Of a DNA stretch of 64,000 nt, positions 38,241 through 64,000 are shown piece after piece. The stretch's first letter is position 1; the number at the start of each line of letters is the position of its first letter. Position numbers and translations under genes: made by a program. This DNA comes from Chionis minor (lineage: Eukaryota; Chordata; Aves; Charadriiformes; Chionididae), in NCBI GenBank assembly GCA_013398295.1, contig VZSF01007297.1:335226-399225 (forward strand), in the 5' to 3' direction. The notes under the pieces were generated by a model. That model worked only from the letters and a program-made list of their open reading frames with translations, did not search any database and had not been told where the DNA came from.

Positions 38241-39336
38241 TCCAGAGGCTTCATCCAGGAACATTGGGATGAAGAATAGGGTGAAACTGGGGAATAAAAA
38301 AAAAAAGAGCAGGAAATAAATGAGGCAACTCTGCTTTCCCCACAAGCAGCCTGGAGCTGGATGCTGGCAGTATGATTCCCAGGACAGCTAGCCAGAAAAA
38401 GTCTTTGAAGTCCAGAGAGCCATGATTAAGGGAACAGTGGGGGGAGACAAGATCCACCACCCCCTCCACACACGCAGAGGATGTTGATGTTAGGTGATGA
38501 GCTTTGCTCTGCATCAGACGGAAAGCATCAGACTCCAAGCTCCTCTGCACTCTCTGCCATGCGCAGTCCTTGCCCTCACCCTGCTTCTCGCTTCGCAGCA
38601 CGTTTCAGGAGGCCCCATTCCCCCTCCCCTCCCACTCCAGACTGAATCAGAGCAAAGTTGCAGCACTGGGGCTGCTTGTCACCCTGCCACACTTCGCTAA
38701 CCAATCTTGGTGTGAAAGCAGCTGTGACGGGCAGCGACAAAACACCTAGCGTCAAATTAATCAGCTGGAAGGGACCCAGCAAAACTGGGTTGTAACCACT
38801 GGATGAGTCAATTCCCACCATCCTCAATATTACAGATGTTGGACTGGGTACAGGGCCTGATCCCCTGAACCAACCTGTGCCAGCCAGTCCCCGCAAAATA
38901 ATCTAAGGATGAAACTTTTCTTTTAGGGTTCTTTTTTTTTCCCCCCATTGGAAGGGAACTTGTGGCTCAGTGACATCTCTCTGCAGACATGCAACAGCTT
39001 TTTTGCAAACAATGCCACCGAAATGCCACCGTCCCTTTCACAACTTTTGCTTTCTTCCCAGAGAAGTGCGTTTCTGTGCTCGGAGCTTTTTAAATCTGGC
39101 AGCGGTAACCAAACACACCACACATTGCATGGGAAACAGCACGAAGGAGGGAAGGAAGGGTACAAGCAAATATTTCTTCAGGGTTGTAAGGCCTTTCAGT
39201 TACCATGGCAGTATGTTTCCATGGAAGCCAAATTTGAAGCCTGTTGCTGCCAGTGGAGTGGCCCAAAGAAAATTATTAGTTTTGGAAATTAACCAAGCTG
39301 CTCTCTACCTTGAAAGCCAGCCCACCCACAGCCCTC

Positions 39337-39380
39337 AAAAAAAAAAAAAAACCCCAACAAAAAAACGAAACAAAAAACCC
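39337..39380. repeat. A-rich/C-cluster low-complexity tract
   Basis: A 15-base A run followed by CCCC-spaced A blocks. Similar tracts occur at 3493-3512, 39901-39931 and about 45688-45708. Confidence 0.8.
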
Positions 39381-39824
39381 CAACACAACGGCATCTTCAC
39401 ATCCCTGATAAAGGATTCAATAAACACACAGGGAAGGAAGAGAGTGCGGAAGAAAACACCACACAATGAAAAACAGGAGCTTCCTTTTATGCAACCAACA
39501 ATGCAGAAACCACACTGGTAAGCACAAGGATGAACACACTTTATGAAGTACCACATATAAAGGTCAGCAAAATCCTACAGAGCATCCTGTGCCAACAGCT
39601 CCTGAGGGGACAGGAGGGGGGCAGTACTTTGAGACTAGTGCTGTTTGGTTGCCGTTTGTTCGAAATTACCCCCCGTTAATCACACTGATGCCTCTCCCTT
39701 GGTTTGCTCGCCCACCTCTCAGGAAAAGCTTGGGGAGGGGAAGGAGAATTTTCCTGGGGGCTGCCTTAGTTAACAGTAAAGATCAGCTTAGTTGCTTTGC
39801 TGCTCTCCATGCTGGTCAGAGCAG

Positions 39825-39862
39825 CAATTCTTGAAAAATTCAAGAATTTTTCAATTCTTGAA
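39825..39862. repeat. Nested inverted and direct repeat
   Basis: Ten-base arms AATTCTTGAA (39826-39835) and TTCAAGAATT (39839-39848) form a perfect inverted repeat around AAA. The 11-mer CAATTCTTGAA occurs at 39825-39835 and again at 39852-39862. Confidence 0.95.
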
Positions 39863-42478
39863 CATCACCTTTTTTCCTTACTCCCCCCATCTCCCCACCA
39901 AAAAAAAAACCCCAAAACCAAAAAACCCCCCATTTTCTGCAGCCCCTTTCTTTTTTCAGAAGCCAGGGAGCCTGCATAAGCTGCCTGTTCTTATCACCAG
40001 CAAGTGAAAAGGCATGATATGGAGATTCAGCCCTTTCCAAAGGGGAGATGGTGGGATTCAGCATTGAAACGGAGCCGTGTCCTACAGGCTGCCCAGACAT
40101 GAGACATTCAGGAGACAAGAGCAAACCCAGCACTACTTCAAAAGGACACATCACTGAGTTTCTGGATCTGTGAGTGCCACCTCGAAACAAGTGCCACTTC
40201 CCCACTGGCATGAAAAAAGCATCATGAAGGCCTACCAAATTAGGCCTTCTGGGGATAAAATACCTAAAGAAAGCTGAACTCTCATAGAAAGGTAAAGATC
40301 AGAAGGGAAGAGGCACTTGTGATGAGACACTGTTGGAGCATCCGCTGAATCTGACTTCTCGTTTTGAGGCAAAGACAGATTTAAGACTTGTATCACTGAA
40401 ACATGACTCTCGTACCACTGCTACAAGGTCTCCTGTGCTCTCTGCTACCTCTCTTGCCCAGGTGGAAGAAGGAAGGAAAAGCAGATGGTTTTAAAGCGCA
40501 GTTCAAACAAAAGCATTTGATGTGAAGATGGCAGGAGATTTCCTTTGAAAGAAAGGCGAGTACAAACAAAAGGCCTGCCACCACAGGGTTTGGAATCCCT
40601 GCTCTGATCAGACTTCACTGGAAAGGGGACTAAAACCCACCAGGTTTGTCACAGATGGACTGATCTGATTATGCCAGGCACGAGCCTCACAGGGCACTGG
40701 AGAGTGCTGCATCCCACCTCTCCAGCAAAACATTCCCCACCCAAACTCCGTTATAAACTCTTAGCCACAGGTGTCCAAAGAAACTTCAAAATTACTCTGC
40801 AAGATTCAGTCAAAACTACACTACACCTGAGAGCAGAACAATCAGCTTAAATCAACGCCTCTTCGCTGTTTGGGGAGGTTTTCTCAGTTCCCGGCATCAC
40901 ACAGCTCTGGCATCTACCGCTACCTGCTGCTTGCCTTCCTCCCTGCCAGAGATTACTGCCCTGCAGAAAGAAGAAAAAACACGTCCAGATTTTAGCTCTT
41001 CAGTGAAAAGGCCGACATCCCAGCTTCAAGTCCTGAACAGATGAGTTTGCAAGCGCGTACCAGTGAGGAGCAAGGATGCTCTAACACAGGTTGCACGTGG
41101 AGGCGGCTGCTGGCAGCATCAGCAAAGCAGCTGAGAGCACCACAAGAGCCAGATGGGGCCCTGAGCCATCCACGGAAGGGCTTGGAAAAAAAAAAAACAA
41201 CATCAGGCAAAGTTTAACCATTTTGTGGAAGTCCTGCTGCCCACTTCCAATGTTTCACAGGCCACTGCCTAAAATCCTTTGCACTGCACACATCCAACAG
41301 CTGAAGTGTTCTCCTCACGCAGAAGGCTTCAAGCCCAGAGGATTACGTGCACACCTAGACGGCAATTCCACTAGCCGAAGGTAACGGCGTGAATATGCCT
41401 GAACCATTGTTTTCTTTGGACATTTCACTCTCCCCTCCCAAGCTGTCTTTTGTAAAGGGAAAGCAAAACTGGTGAGCGAGCCAGCTGCTGCTTCACTGTG
41501 CAGAAGACACGCTCATTCAATTCCTTTTTCATGCTGGGTTTTAGGGTGCGAAGAGAGAGAAAGGAAAGGACCGACTTCCCAGACCAATAGTTCACCCAAG
41601 AACACAGGAACAGGAGCTCTGGTCTTTGCTCCACTAACTCGCCCTCTGGGGCTACCTCCACCACCAGCGAACAGCAGCCAGTGCAGAGCAAAGTCTGCAA
41701 AGGACCACTTACCAGTGCTCGAACAAATCTACCAGAGCCCATCATCTCTGGGCAAGCAGCACCGCCAGCGTCCCCTTTTCACACTTCCACACTCATGCTG
41801 CTGCTTGGAATTCTGGAGTCTGAAAGGCTTCAGCCAAGAGGAGTATTTTGCATCATACCACCACTCCTGGCCAAACTTCAGGATTTTCCCTTCACACACA
41901 AGTCAAAGGGAAGAACATGAAACGTAACTGTGCAGGGAAGTTCCCAAACTTCCTGGCCCTCAGGCGTCTGATCTCTTATGAAGGTCAGAAGGATCGCAGG
42001 ATCCCTTCCAGCCCTCTCTGTGCAGTCATCTCTTCATCTTACCTCAAGAAAGCCAGGATTACAGGAGACTCCAGAGGTTGATAAAGCAATACAGCCACAG
42101 AAGAGGGAGGTATGCTTAGTCTTCAGAGTTAAATTGTCTTAAATCCAATGTCACACAGAGAAGCAAGTCATTTTCTGTTTTCCTATGTTATCAAAAATCA
42201 AGAGGAAAAAAACCACACAGAACTGCCAAATGTGTTAAATCCGTAAGTTAAAATATTTTAATAAAAACAAAGCAAAATACATTTCATAATCCGTCCACTG
42301 GCACAATGTATAAAAACTTTTAAATAACAACTTTAATATTAGTCACAAAATACCGCATGTTGTATAAAAATAGCTGTATGCACACTGCTAAAAGAGAACG
42401 TAAAACCACTCTGAATAGGCCATGCAAAGACATTCGGCTTTGACCTTTCACTTTGCAAGCACTTGCTGGATCTGCTAC

Positions 42479-42484
42479 TTTATT
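42479..42484 (-). terminator. MKNK1: Candidate polyadenylation signal of MKNK1
   Basis: TTTATT on plus reads AATAAA on minus. It would give a 3' UTR of roughly 1.35 kb after the MKNK1 stop. I saw no other AATAAA on minus between here and the stop. Variant ATTAAA hexamers occur further on, near 42253 and 42332, so the true end may be later. Confidence 0.35.
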
Positions 42485-43834
42485 CCTTCTGCTTGGAAGG
42501 GTTTTGTGCTGGCACTCGGGGGCCTCCGCCTTCCCCTCTCCACCCTGCAAACAACGCCCCGGCAAAGGGTTTCAGAAATGGCTGACAAGTTTAAGGTGCA
42601 TCAGGTCGGGCAGCTCAGCGGCCCAATTTTCACAGCTTACATTTCAGAAAGTGCTCAACATCCGTGTCCTTCTCCATGGACACCTCCACCTTGGTCACTC
42701 AAAATCTTCAACTTTTCAGCCAGCACCCTTCCAAATTACTCCTGACCCCTGGTGCACCACAGTAGTAAAACTGGAAGCAAAAATCTAGACGCTCAGCCCT
42801 AGATCGCTGCAGAGGCAGAATGCAACAGCTGCAGCACCATTTTTTGCACAGATGTACCTCTGCATTTGATAATCCTAAATTACTCACACACCAAAATTCA
42901 CTGAAGCCTGTCCATTCACATTAAGAACTCCAGGTAACACACACAAATGGACTTGGAGAAATATGAGTTTACAGAAAGGAAGGTACCACTGTGGATAGCA
43001 TTAATATTAAAAAAAGCAGATACTAAGTATAAACTGTTATATAAACAGTCTGTTATACCGTGGTTATCAGACTTAAGAACGTAACTGCCAGAGAAGGGAC
43101 ACACACACACAACAAAAAGATGATATGGAGTACATTTTAGTTAAGAACAAAAAGATGTCAGATAAAGAAATAACACACCCCCAGCTTTCATCCCATATGC
43201 TGACACACAAACTATCAACAAACTAAAAACCCAGCCCGCTCCTCTTCATCTCTACAAGCCTGAGCGATCCTTGCACCTTTCCAGTATCATCCTCATACAA
43301 TTTAAGCCCAAAGAAGGTAATGGAGACAGAGATCCACCCAGTCATCATCTTCATTTCCTGAGTCTACAGAAAGAGAGAAGGGCACTGCTGATTGAAAATG
43401 GTCCCTGTTGCTGACACTAGCAGCGGCACCTTGCGAGATGTGCCATCAAGGAGAGCAGCCACAGGTAGGGAGAGACTTGATGCTCTGCTAGGCAAAGCAA
43501 GAAAGTGTGGGGTTTTTCTGATGTTTTCAAGTTTGCGTTTTAAAGTGTGCTCTTCTAAGAAGAAAAATAAGAAAAGCTTAGTGATTTATCACCTCAGATA
43601 ATACAGCAGCAAACCCATCTTCTCTAGTTTACAAAGATCAGTTAAATTATCTTAATGCACCAAATCTGACAGGCAAAAAAACATTCCCATAAAAAGCTGT
43701 CCCCTTAAAGTTACAAGTCACATCACGAGAGCAAGCTTCTAATCAAAGAGTCAGAAGCAGAGAAGCTTTTATCAGCGCTGAAAATCCAAATAAGAACACA
43801 GGCTGATATTGCCAATCCATAGCAAGAAAGAAGT
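42485..43834 (-). other. MKNK1: Probable MKNK1 3' UTR
   Basis: AT-rich sequence directly after the stop codon with no frame of note. It is assigned as UTR only by position and the candidate AATAAA. Confidence 0.4.
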
Positions 43835-58653
<14,819 letters not shown>

Positions 58654-58694
58654 CTCTGTGTGGCAGAACATAAAGGTGCCTTTAACACAACCAA

Positions 58695-58802
58695 TTACTC
58701 TACTTTAGGAGAAACGAACATGCTCTTGTTTATCTTCTTGTCTTCATCACAGGCTACCACCTCTCCGTAGGCTGCCATTTCTCCCCAAATATCAGAGGAA
58801 AC
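58695..58802 (-). other. Unassigned open segment: leader exon part or terminal exon of another gene
   Basis: After a good acceptor (GCCTTTTTAG) at 58803-58804, 35 open codons run from 58802 to TAA at 58695. The frame continues that of the 62048-62154 exon (KVSSDIWGEMAAYGE across the join). An internal ATG at 58778-58776, with G at -3 and +4, would give a 27-codon upstream ORF. No donor fits between the TAA and the MKNK1 ATG without a very short intron, so this piece may be contiguous with MKNK1 exon 1. Confidence 0.45.
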
Positions 58803-61800
58803 CTAAAAAGGCAATTTGGGTGCTAATTAACAGCTCAGGGGAGATTTGATAGACAATGTAAAAACTGAAGAAAATAACGATGTACTTATAGTGTGCTGTG
58901 ACCGGAGGATTCAGTAAGGCAAAGCATGGGAATAACCTTGTCAACAACCACCATGAGCTACCCCCAACACAATGCATGCCCTGATGCAAGACAGGACTTA
59001 CAGCCCTCACAAGGGCACTCACAATTCTTTGAGCTATTCTACTGTTTTACAAGTAGATTTTCTTTTTTCAAGCCATCTCAGAAAATCAGCTTCTAAACCA
59101 GGAAGAAGGTATGGGGAGATTGCAAACAACTCAGTGAAACAAAGCAACCACAGGAGTTAACAGGTCAAAGGAGCGATCTAGGTCAGTTATGCTGCCAAAA
59201 GGCCAGAAAAAAAAAATTTCTCACAGAACCATGATGTGCCTTTCTAAACCACAAATTAGTGGATAACTTATGCTCCAAAACAAGCTGTGTTTATGGCACT
59301 TAAGTATTTTTTTCCTGCATTACTAGCTACAGGTATTACAAGAGCTTAGTCAGAGATAATTCACTGATGCAAGATAATATGGCAGAAAAAGAAAAAAACA
59401 CCTCCATATTCTTATGGCAGGCCCAAATAAAAACATTGCCATACGCTTTCTCTGCCAGAGGCTGCTTCATACAGCTGACCCACGTCCAAAAAGGTTAAAT
59501 GATTCCACACTAAATTCACACGAGCGTTTCTCTACACCACCAGTCACATCCTGTCAAGTTGGCCTTAACATTTAAAAATCATGCCTCCAAGTCTTTAAGG
59601 CTGTAGGAAAGCACTGCTAAGACGTTTTCCAGCCAGGAGGATTTCTAAGTAAATTCACAATTAAAGATCTGGTACTACAGAAAAAAACTAAATCACTAGA
59701 AATAGTGTAATCATAAGAACACTGGTAAGGAAAGAAGAGCAAGCTTTAAAAACAACAAGGACAAAATTTTTTGGCAGTTCTCCTTTAACAGAGATCCTTT
59801 ACGAATAGCAGGTTTTCTGCCTTTCACTGTTTCTAAAGTACTCTTAAAACACAGGAGAAGCTCCGAAGCAGAAAATATTACACAACAATCTACCAATACA
59901 CTTTTTCTTTGCTTCATTGTATTTTTCTTGTCAATATCTGTCAGTAATAGCTATTATGAGTGTCACTTAGAACTCACACATCATCTGAAAATCTAAGACA
60001 AGTGCTATTTTGAAAGCCCTTTCTCTTGAACAACATACTTAAATACTTAAAAGTTTATCACTGAAAGCCTCAAGATAATAGTAAATCCCCATTTTCAAGT
60101 TTTAAGCAGAATGTGTTTAGAAATGATCACGACGGATGACATATGCAAGTTCCTAAATACAGTAAGAAATATAAAAGCATACATTTTACCAACTTCTGAA
60201 GCAACAGCTTCTTTTTAGCACAAATTGACACACATACAGTTTCAAATTTTAACATAAAGAGAAGGCTAGCTTTTGACAGCAAGTTCCAGCTCTCCCCGAT
60301 TTCAATTCAGCCTGGATAGGAAGTTATTCAGAATTGGGATCGAAGTGACACATATGAAGCTGCTCAGAGATAGAGCTGGTCTGCCTAAAGGAGGTGCCTG
60401 ATTTCCAGAAGGTGTCAAACAAGTCATTTTAATGACCCGACCTTCTGCAAGTCAACAAGTCATATCTAGACATGTTTTATTTCATTTCAAATATTACACG
60501 GTTTCAGAGCTTGTAACAGAGTAAAAATTAGAAAAAAGACAGAAGATGAATCCTACATCTTCAGCACAGCTGACATTTCTTCACAACCATCTCCTGCAGT
60601 CTACCACTTGGCTAAGGTATTTACTCTGGTGTTTTAATAACTCACCACATGATTTCAATTCCCTTTAGTCTGACTCAATTCCTAAATTATAGAGAACTGC
60701 TTCCCTGAAACCAGGAAGTTCACTAGTCATGTATACATACACCAAATTACTGAAAAGCTGATGTTTTCAACCTATAGTCTTGACCAAATTTGCTATGACA
60801 GGCATGAAATGTTTCCTAAATTAGGTTCTTACTACCTTTCTGGTCTATTTCGCATCATTGTGTAGTTCACTTCTGTCAACACAGCTTTTCTTTTAGAGGT
60901 ATCACAGCTTCGTTCTCATTATGCACGTTGTTATAATGAACCAGTACTTAAGTAACAGCTAGTATGACAAGAAAATGCCTTTAGCCCAAACAAATGCTTT
61001 CGCGGTTTTTCAAGCTTTCAGAAATGCTTATGTTTCTGTGACTGTATACCAGAGTTTCTGATGATGCTGAAAGACTGTGTGTCTCAACCATCCAAGCAAT
61101 GCTGGGATGTTTCTGCATACTGCAGGACTACCTCTGGTGACAAAGGACACCGTTGGCTCTGAGGAAGTTCACCCTCCCAGACAGAAGGCTCAGAGACTGG
61201 ATGAACTGTTCTGCAGGAATATGGCCCACGGACATGTCAGGTTCAACACGAATGTCTAACTGTTGTCATTTTAAGGTCATTTTACAGCCTGAATGCCTGT
61301 TTCCATCAAATCAACTTGTCCACTCATTTTATAATCTATTCTGGCTGAGTGCAGAGAGGTAGGAGTAGAACACTACTTGGTGTTCAGAGCAGACCAGCCA
61401 AACCTTTGATAAAGAGCACTTCTTACATCCCTCTCAACCATAAGAGAGTCAGACTGTTCTCAGAGAGACTCCTGTCTGACAAAAGCTGAAGAAATAGGGA
61501 ACAGTTCAAACTCTGATCCGCCCTTCTCTTCCAGTCAGGTTAGGATTAGTGCTCACGGACAATGTAACCCAGCCAAATCCATACTGCAAGCAAATACAGA
61601 GCAAGTTTCTGTCTTAGTTGCAGTCTTGCTGAAGTCCTGTATTTCATTACCATAATAACTTAGTGTTGAGGCAATTTTTAACATACACATTATTCAGATC
61701 CCGTGTAGGAAGGTATAGTTACAGCCTTTCTCTTTTGCTATTGTGGACTCTACAGCTACCTTCAAAAGGACAAACAAAAGGACTTACCCTAAGGAAGACT

Positions 61801-62047
61801 TGCAAACAATGCCAAGTGAAAAATAAAAGGAGCAATTACCACGTTTCACTTAATCCAGATCTTAAATCACCCTTCATCTTGTTTCCTAATGTTCCATATA
61901 CAAACATGCCAAAATCCAATATCCGGGCATGACTCCCCACTCATTCTAATTTGCTTCCCAACGGAAGGAAGAGTATATTTAGAAAACAAGCATACACATG
62001 TACAGGAAGCACAGTACAGATGCCTTTTTCTATTAAGAAGAAGATAC
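58803..62047 (-). other. Inferred intron upstream of MKNK1 coding start
   Basis: Bounded on minus by donor CAAG|GTATCT at 62047 and acceptor CTTTTTAG at 58803. AT-rich; no other exon recognised within it. Confidence 0.45.
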
Positions 62048-62154
62048 CTTGTTTGTGCGTTTGAATTCAATGGAAGAAAGCAGTTTAAGCAGACAGTCCG
62101 GGTACTCCCACCTGCTTCCAAACTGAGTCTTGCTCAAGCCAGGTTGTTCTGCAG
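62048..62154 (-). other. Strong exon candidate, 107 bases, open in one frame
   Basis: The acceptor TTCTGTTCCTTTTCAG and the donor AACAAG|GTATCT are both strong. One frame is open throughout for 35 codons: it reads GLSKTQFGSRWEYPDCLLKL and continues through SSIEFKRTNK. The other two frames have stops. I do not recognise the protein. It may be a 5' exon of MKNK1 or part of a neighbouring minus-strand gene. Confidence 0.5.
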
Positions 62155-64000
62155 CTGAAAAGGAACAGAATCACATTTACATTCAGAAGTCACATAAACA
62201 TTGTTACATACATTCGGGTAGTCCCCAGAGTGTTAAGAGATTGCAAGAACCTGTTGTGCCGGGCTCCATGTGAGCACACAGCAAGAGCACACCCCTGCAT
62301 TAAAGACTTTATAACTCTTAAGTACAGAATGCAAAACACAGTGTTATTTCCAGGGCTCCAGTCATTTCAACTGAAGAGGAGACCCCCTTGTTACGGTCTC
62401 GCAAAAACAATGGAGGGATTTATGGTGTTTACTAGTTCTTGTTGTTATATCTTTGGTGAACCATAGCAAGTTTAGATTTAAAGTACAGAATTACTCTTAG
62501 TGATCAAGAATTATCATACTTCTAACCTAGATCAACACTCTGCCAAGGCAGAGCACCACAACTACAGCCGTAACAGCACCAAGTTAAAGCAGATCTTGAA
62601 ACTGGTCTTGGAGGCAGCCAAACAGGCTCGAACAGACCAGGAGCATAAGAAAGCATCTTCCACATCTAAAAATCTTCTGAGAACAGATACTGAATTCACT
62701 CCTAGCAAGTGGCAAACAAGACAGTGATGTTCAGGTAACAACATCTGAAGAAAAGAAGAATCGGGAGCCTCAAATAAAGCCTTCTGTGGTTTCACAGATA
62801 GCCTACAACCTGGAATTCAACAGATCATCTCAAAGCTGATGTCCTGGACAAGAGATGTTTTCGGACCACAGAGGTGGAACCTAAACAGCTGCACTTATAA
62901 AAATACTACTGTTCCACAGATAATGCAAAAGCAAAGGCTTTTTATTCAGATCGAATAAAAGCCTGCCAAGATCCCTGATTAGGCTTCTCCAATTGAGATT
63001 TAAAAGTACTATTTTGACTAACTGAACAACAACAGGCAGACCAGTCTGGTCTGCACCTTCTGAACAGCAGGCATTTCTCAGTTGACTTACACTTATTTTC
63101 AAAGCCATTGTTTACTTGCTCAAACAGCTACCGCCAGATGCAATAAAATAGTTAGGCATGAGTAAGTCCCTTGATTCCATAAGCATGACACACCTGTGAC
63201 TCTCAAGACTTCAAATGTAACTGTGTGTGCTCAAAACTCAAAAAAAAAAAAAAGGGGGGGGGGAAGCCACTTTAATGGCTTTAATGGCCACTTCAGATAT
63301 CTAGAGTTTTGGACAAAGAAACAAAACAGAAACAGACTTCAGTCTCATTTTCCTCCCAACTCAGTTGCCCATGTCATTCTTGGACCCCTTCTCCAGAAAC
63401 ACTTTGATTCCTGTAGATTTGGCTTATAACATAACAGGACTCACTCAGCAGATGACAATCCTGCCAAAACCTGCTAGCTGCAGAAAGCTCAGAGTAATCA
63501 AAGCTACATTTGTAAAGCAACTACCTAGTGATTAATTGTGATTGTAATGTTACAGATCAAGAGAAACAAAATTTGAAGAGGAGGGATGCCCAATTCTTTA
63601 GGACAGGCCCATGTCAAATCCAGAGGCAGACTATTTTATAACTCACTCTATACTGCCTTAAGTAAGAATTTTAAATTGCAAGACATGAGAATTCTTACAG
63701 GTCATTCATCTTTACAGTAGTTTGCCATAATTCATTCTTGGCTGTCATTTACCTTCTCATCCCACCTACAAGAAAACTTTTAGTATCATTTAATTCATTA
63801 ATCTGAATTATGCATGAAGGAAGAGGAACTTAAAAACAGTCCAACATCTTCCCAATAAGATACAGGAGCATTAACATTTCAAAATGAAAAGTCCACAGGA
63901 AGCCTGGGAGATCTGATTTCATGAAAGAGCAAGTCTGAGAAAAATTATCAATTCTTCCTTGTCGCAGGCATTACTGTAACACCTACGCAGCATACCAGCT
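62155..64000. other. Upstream sequence, no gene confidently recognised
   Basis: AT-rich DNA with splice-like signals on minus (perfect GTAAGT donor at about 63088; 13-base microexon-like segment at 63753-63765) and an A14G10 tract at 63240-63263. The MKNK1 promoter is not visible and probably lies beyond 64000. Confidence 0.4.
63240..63263. repeat. A14G10 homopolymer tract
   Basis: Fourteen A followed by ten G on plus: a pure polypurine run prone to slippage. Confidence 0.93.

Larger units (their letters stand above)
38241..42478. other. Non-coding stretch between CR1 and MKNK1
   Basis: No gene recognised. It contains an A/C-rich tract at 39337-39380, a clustered inverted and direct repeat at 39825-39862 and a second A/C tract at 39901-39931. 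If the transcript runs past 42479, its left part would be MKNK1 3' flank. Confidence 0.5.

Noticed and set aside
62500..62727. Plus-strand 75-codon frame rich in Lys, with an acceptor-like CTAACCTAG in it
   Set aside because: No recognisable domain, no donor partner, and a minus-strand frame overlaps it; 75 codons is within chance.

Overview
This window is vertebrate nuclear DNA, almost certainly from a bird. The evidence is split-exon genes with GT..AG introns, long AT-rich introns, and several 5'-truncated CR1 LINEs ending in the typical ATTCTATG-like octamer tail. No bacterial, plasmid or phage features are present. One assembly gap (378 N, 7399-7776) sits in the only strongly GC-rich stretch.

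Left part (1-8.1 kb): a single-coding-exon gene on the minus strand (1354-1902) encodes a 182-residue, two-pass membrane protein that I call TMEM275. Its 5' noncoding sequence runs back to a splice acceptor at 1994. A perfect splice donor (CAG|GTAAGT on minus) at 7031 lies at the edge of the GC-rich island. I infer that the island is the promoter and first noncoding exon, joined by a ~5 kb intron.

Middle (8.1-42.4 kb): mostly non-coding. It holds four CR1 fragments (about 13.3-14.5 kb on plus; 25.15-26.23, 36.55-37.13 and 37.86-38.24 kb on minus), simple repeats and two short tandem duplications. In human 1p33, KNCN lies between TMEM275 and MKNK1; I could not recognise it here.

Right part (42.4-64 kb): MKNK1 (MAP kinase-interacting serine/threonine kinase 1) on the minus strand. 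I rebuilt eleven coding exons from 58653 back to 43835, all joining in phase to give 412 residues. It has the Mnk-specific DFD motif, the four-cysteine insert, two Thr-Pro activation-loop sites and the C-terminal MAPK docking motif. TMEM275 and MKNK1 side by side on one strand match the mammalian order.

Upstream of the MKNK1 start there is an unexplained signal. An excellently bounded exon (62048-62154) and a second acceptor (58803) join into one frame, open for at least 70 codons, that stops 41 bases before the MKNK1 ATG. It may be a leader uORF or the 3' end of another gene. I count it as the most interesting observation here.
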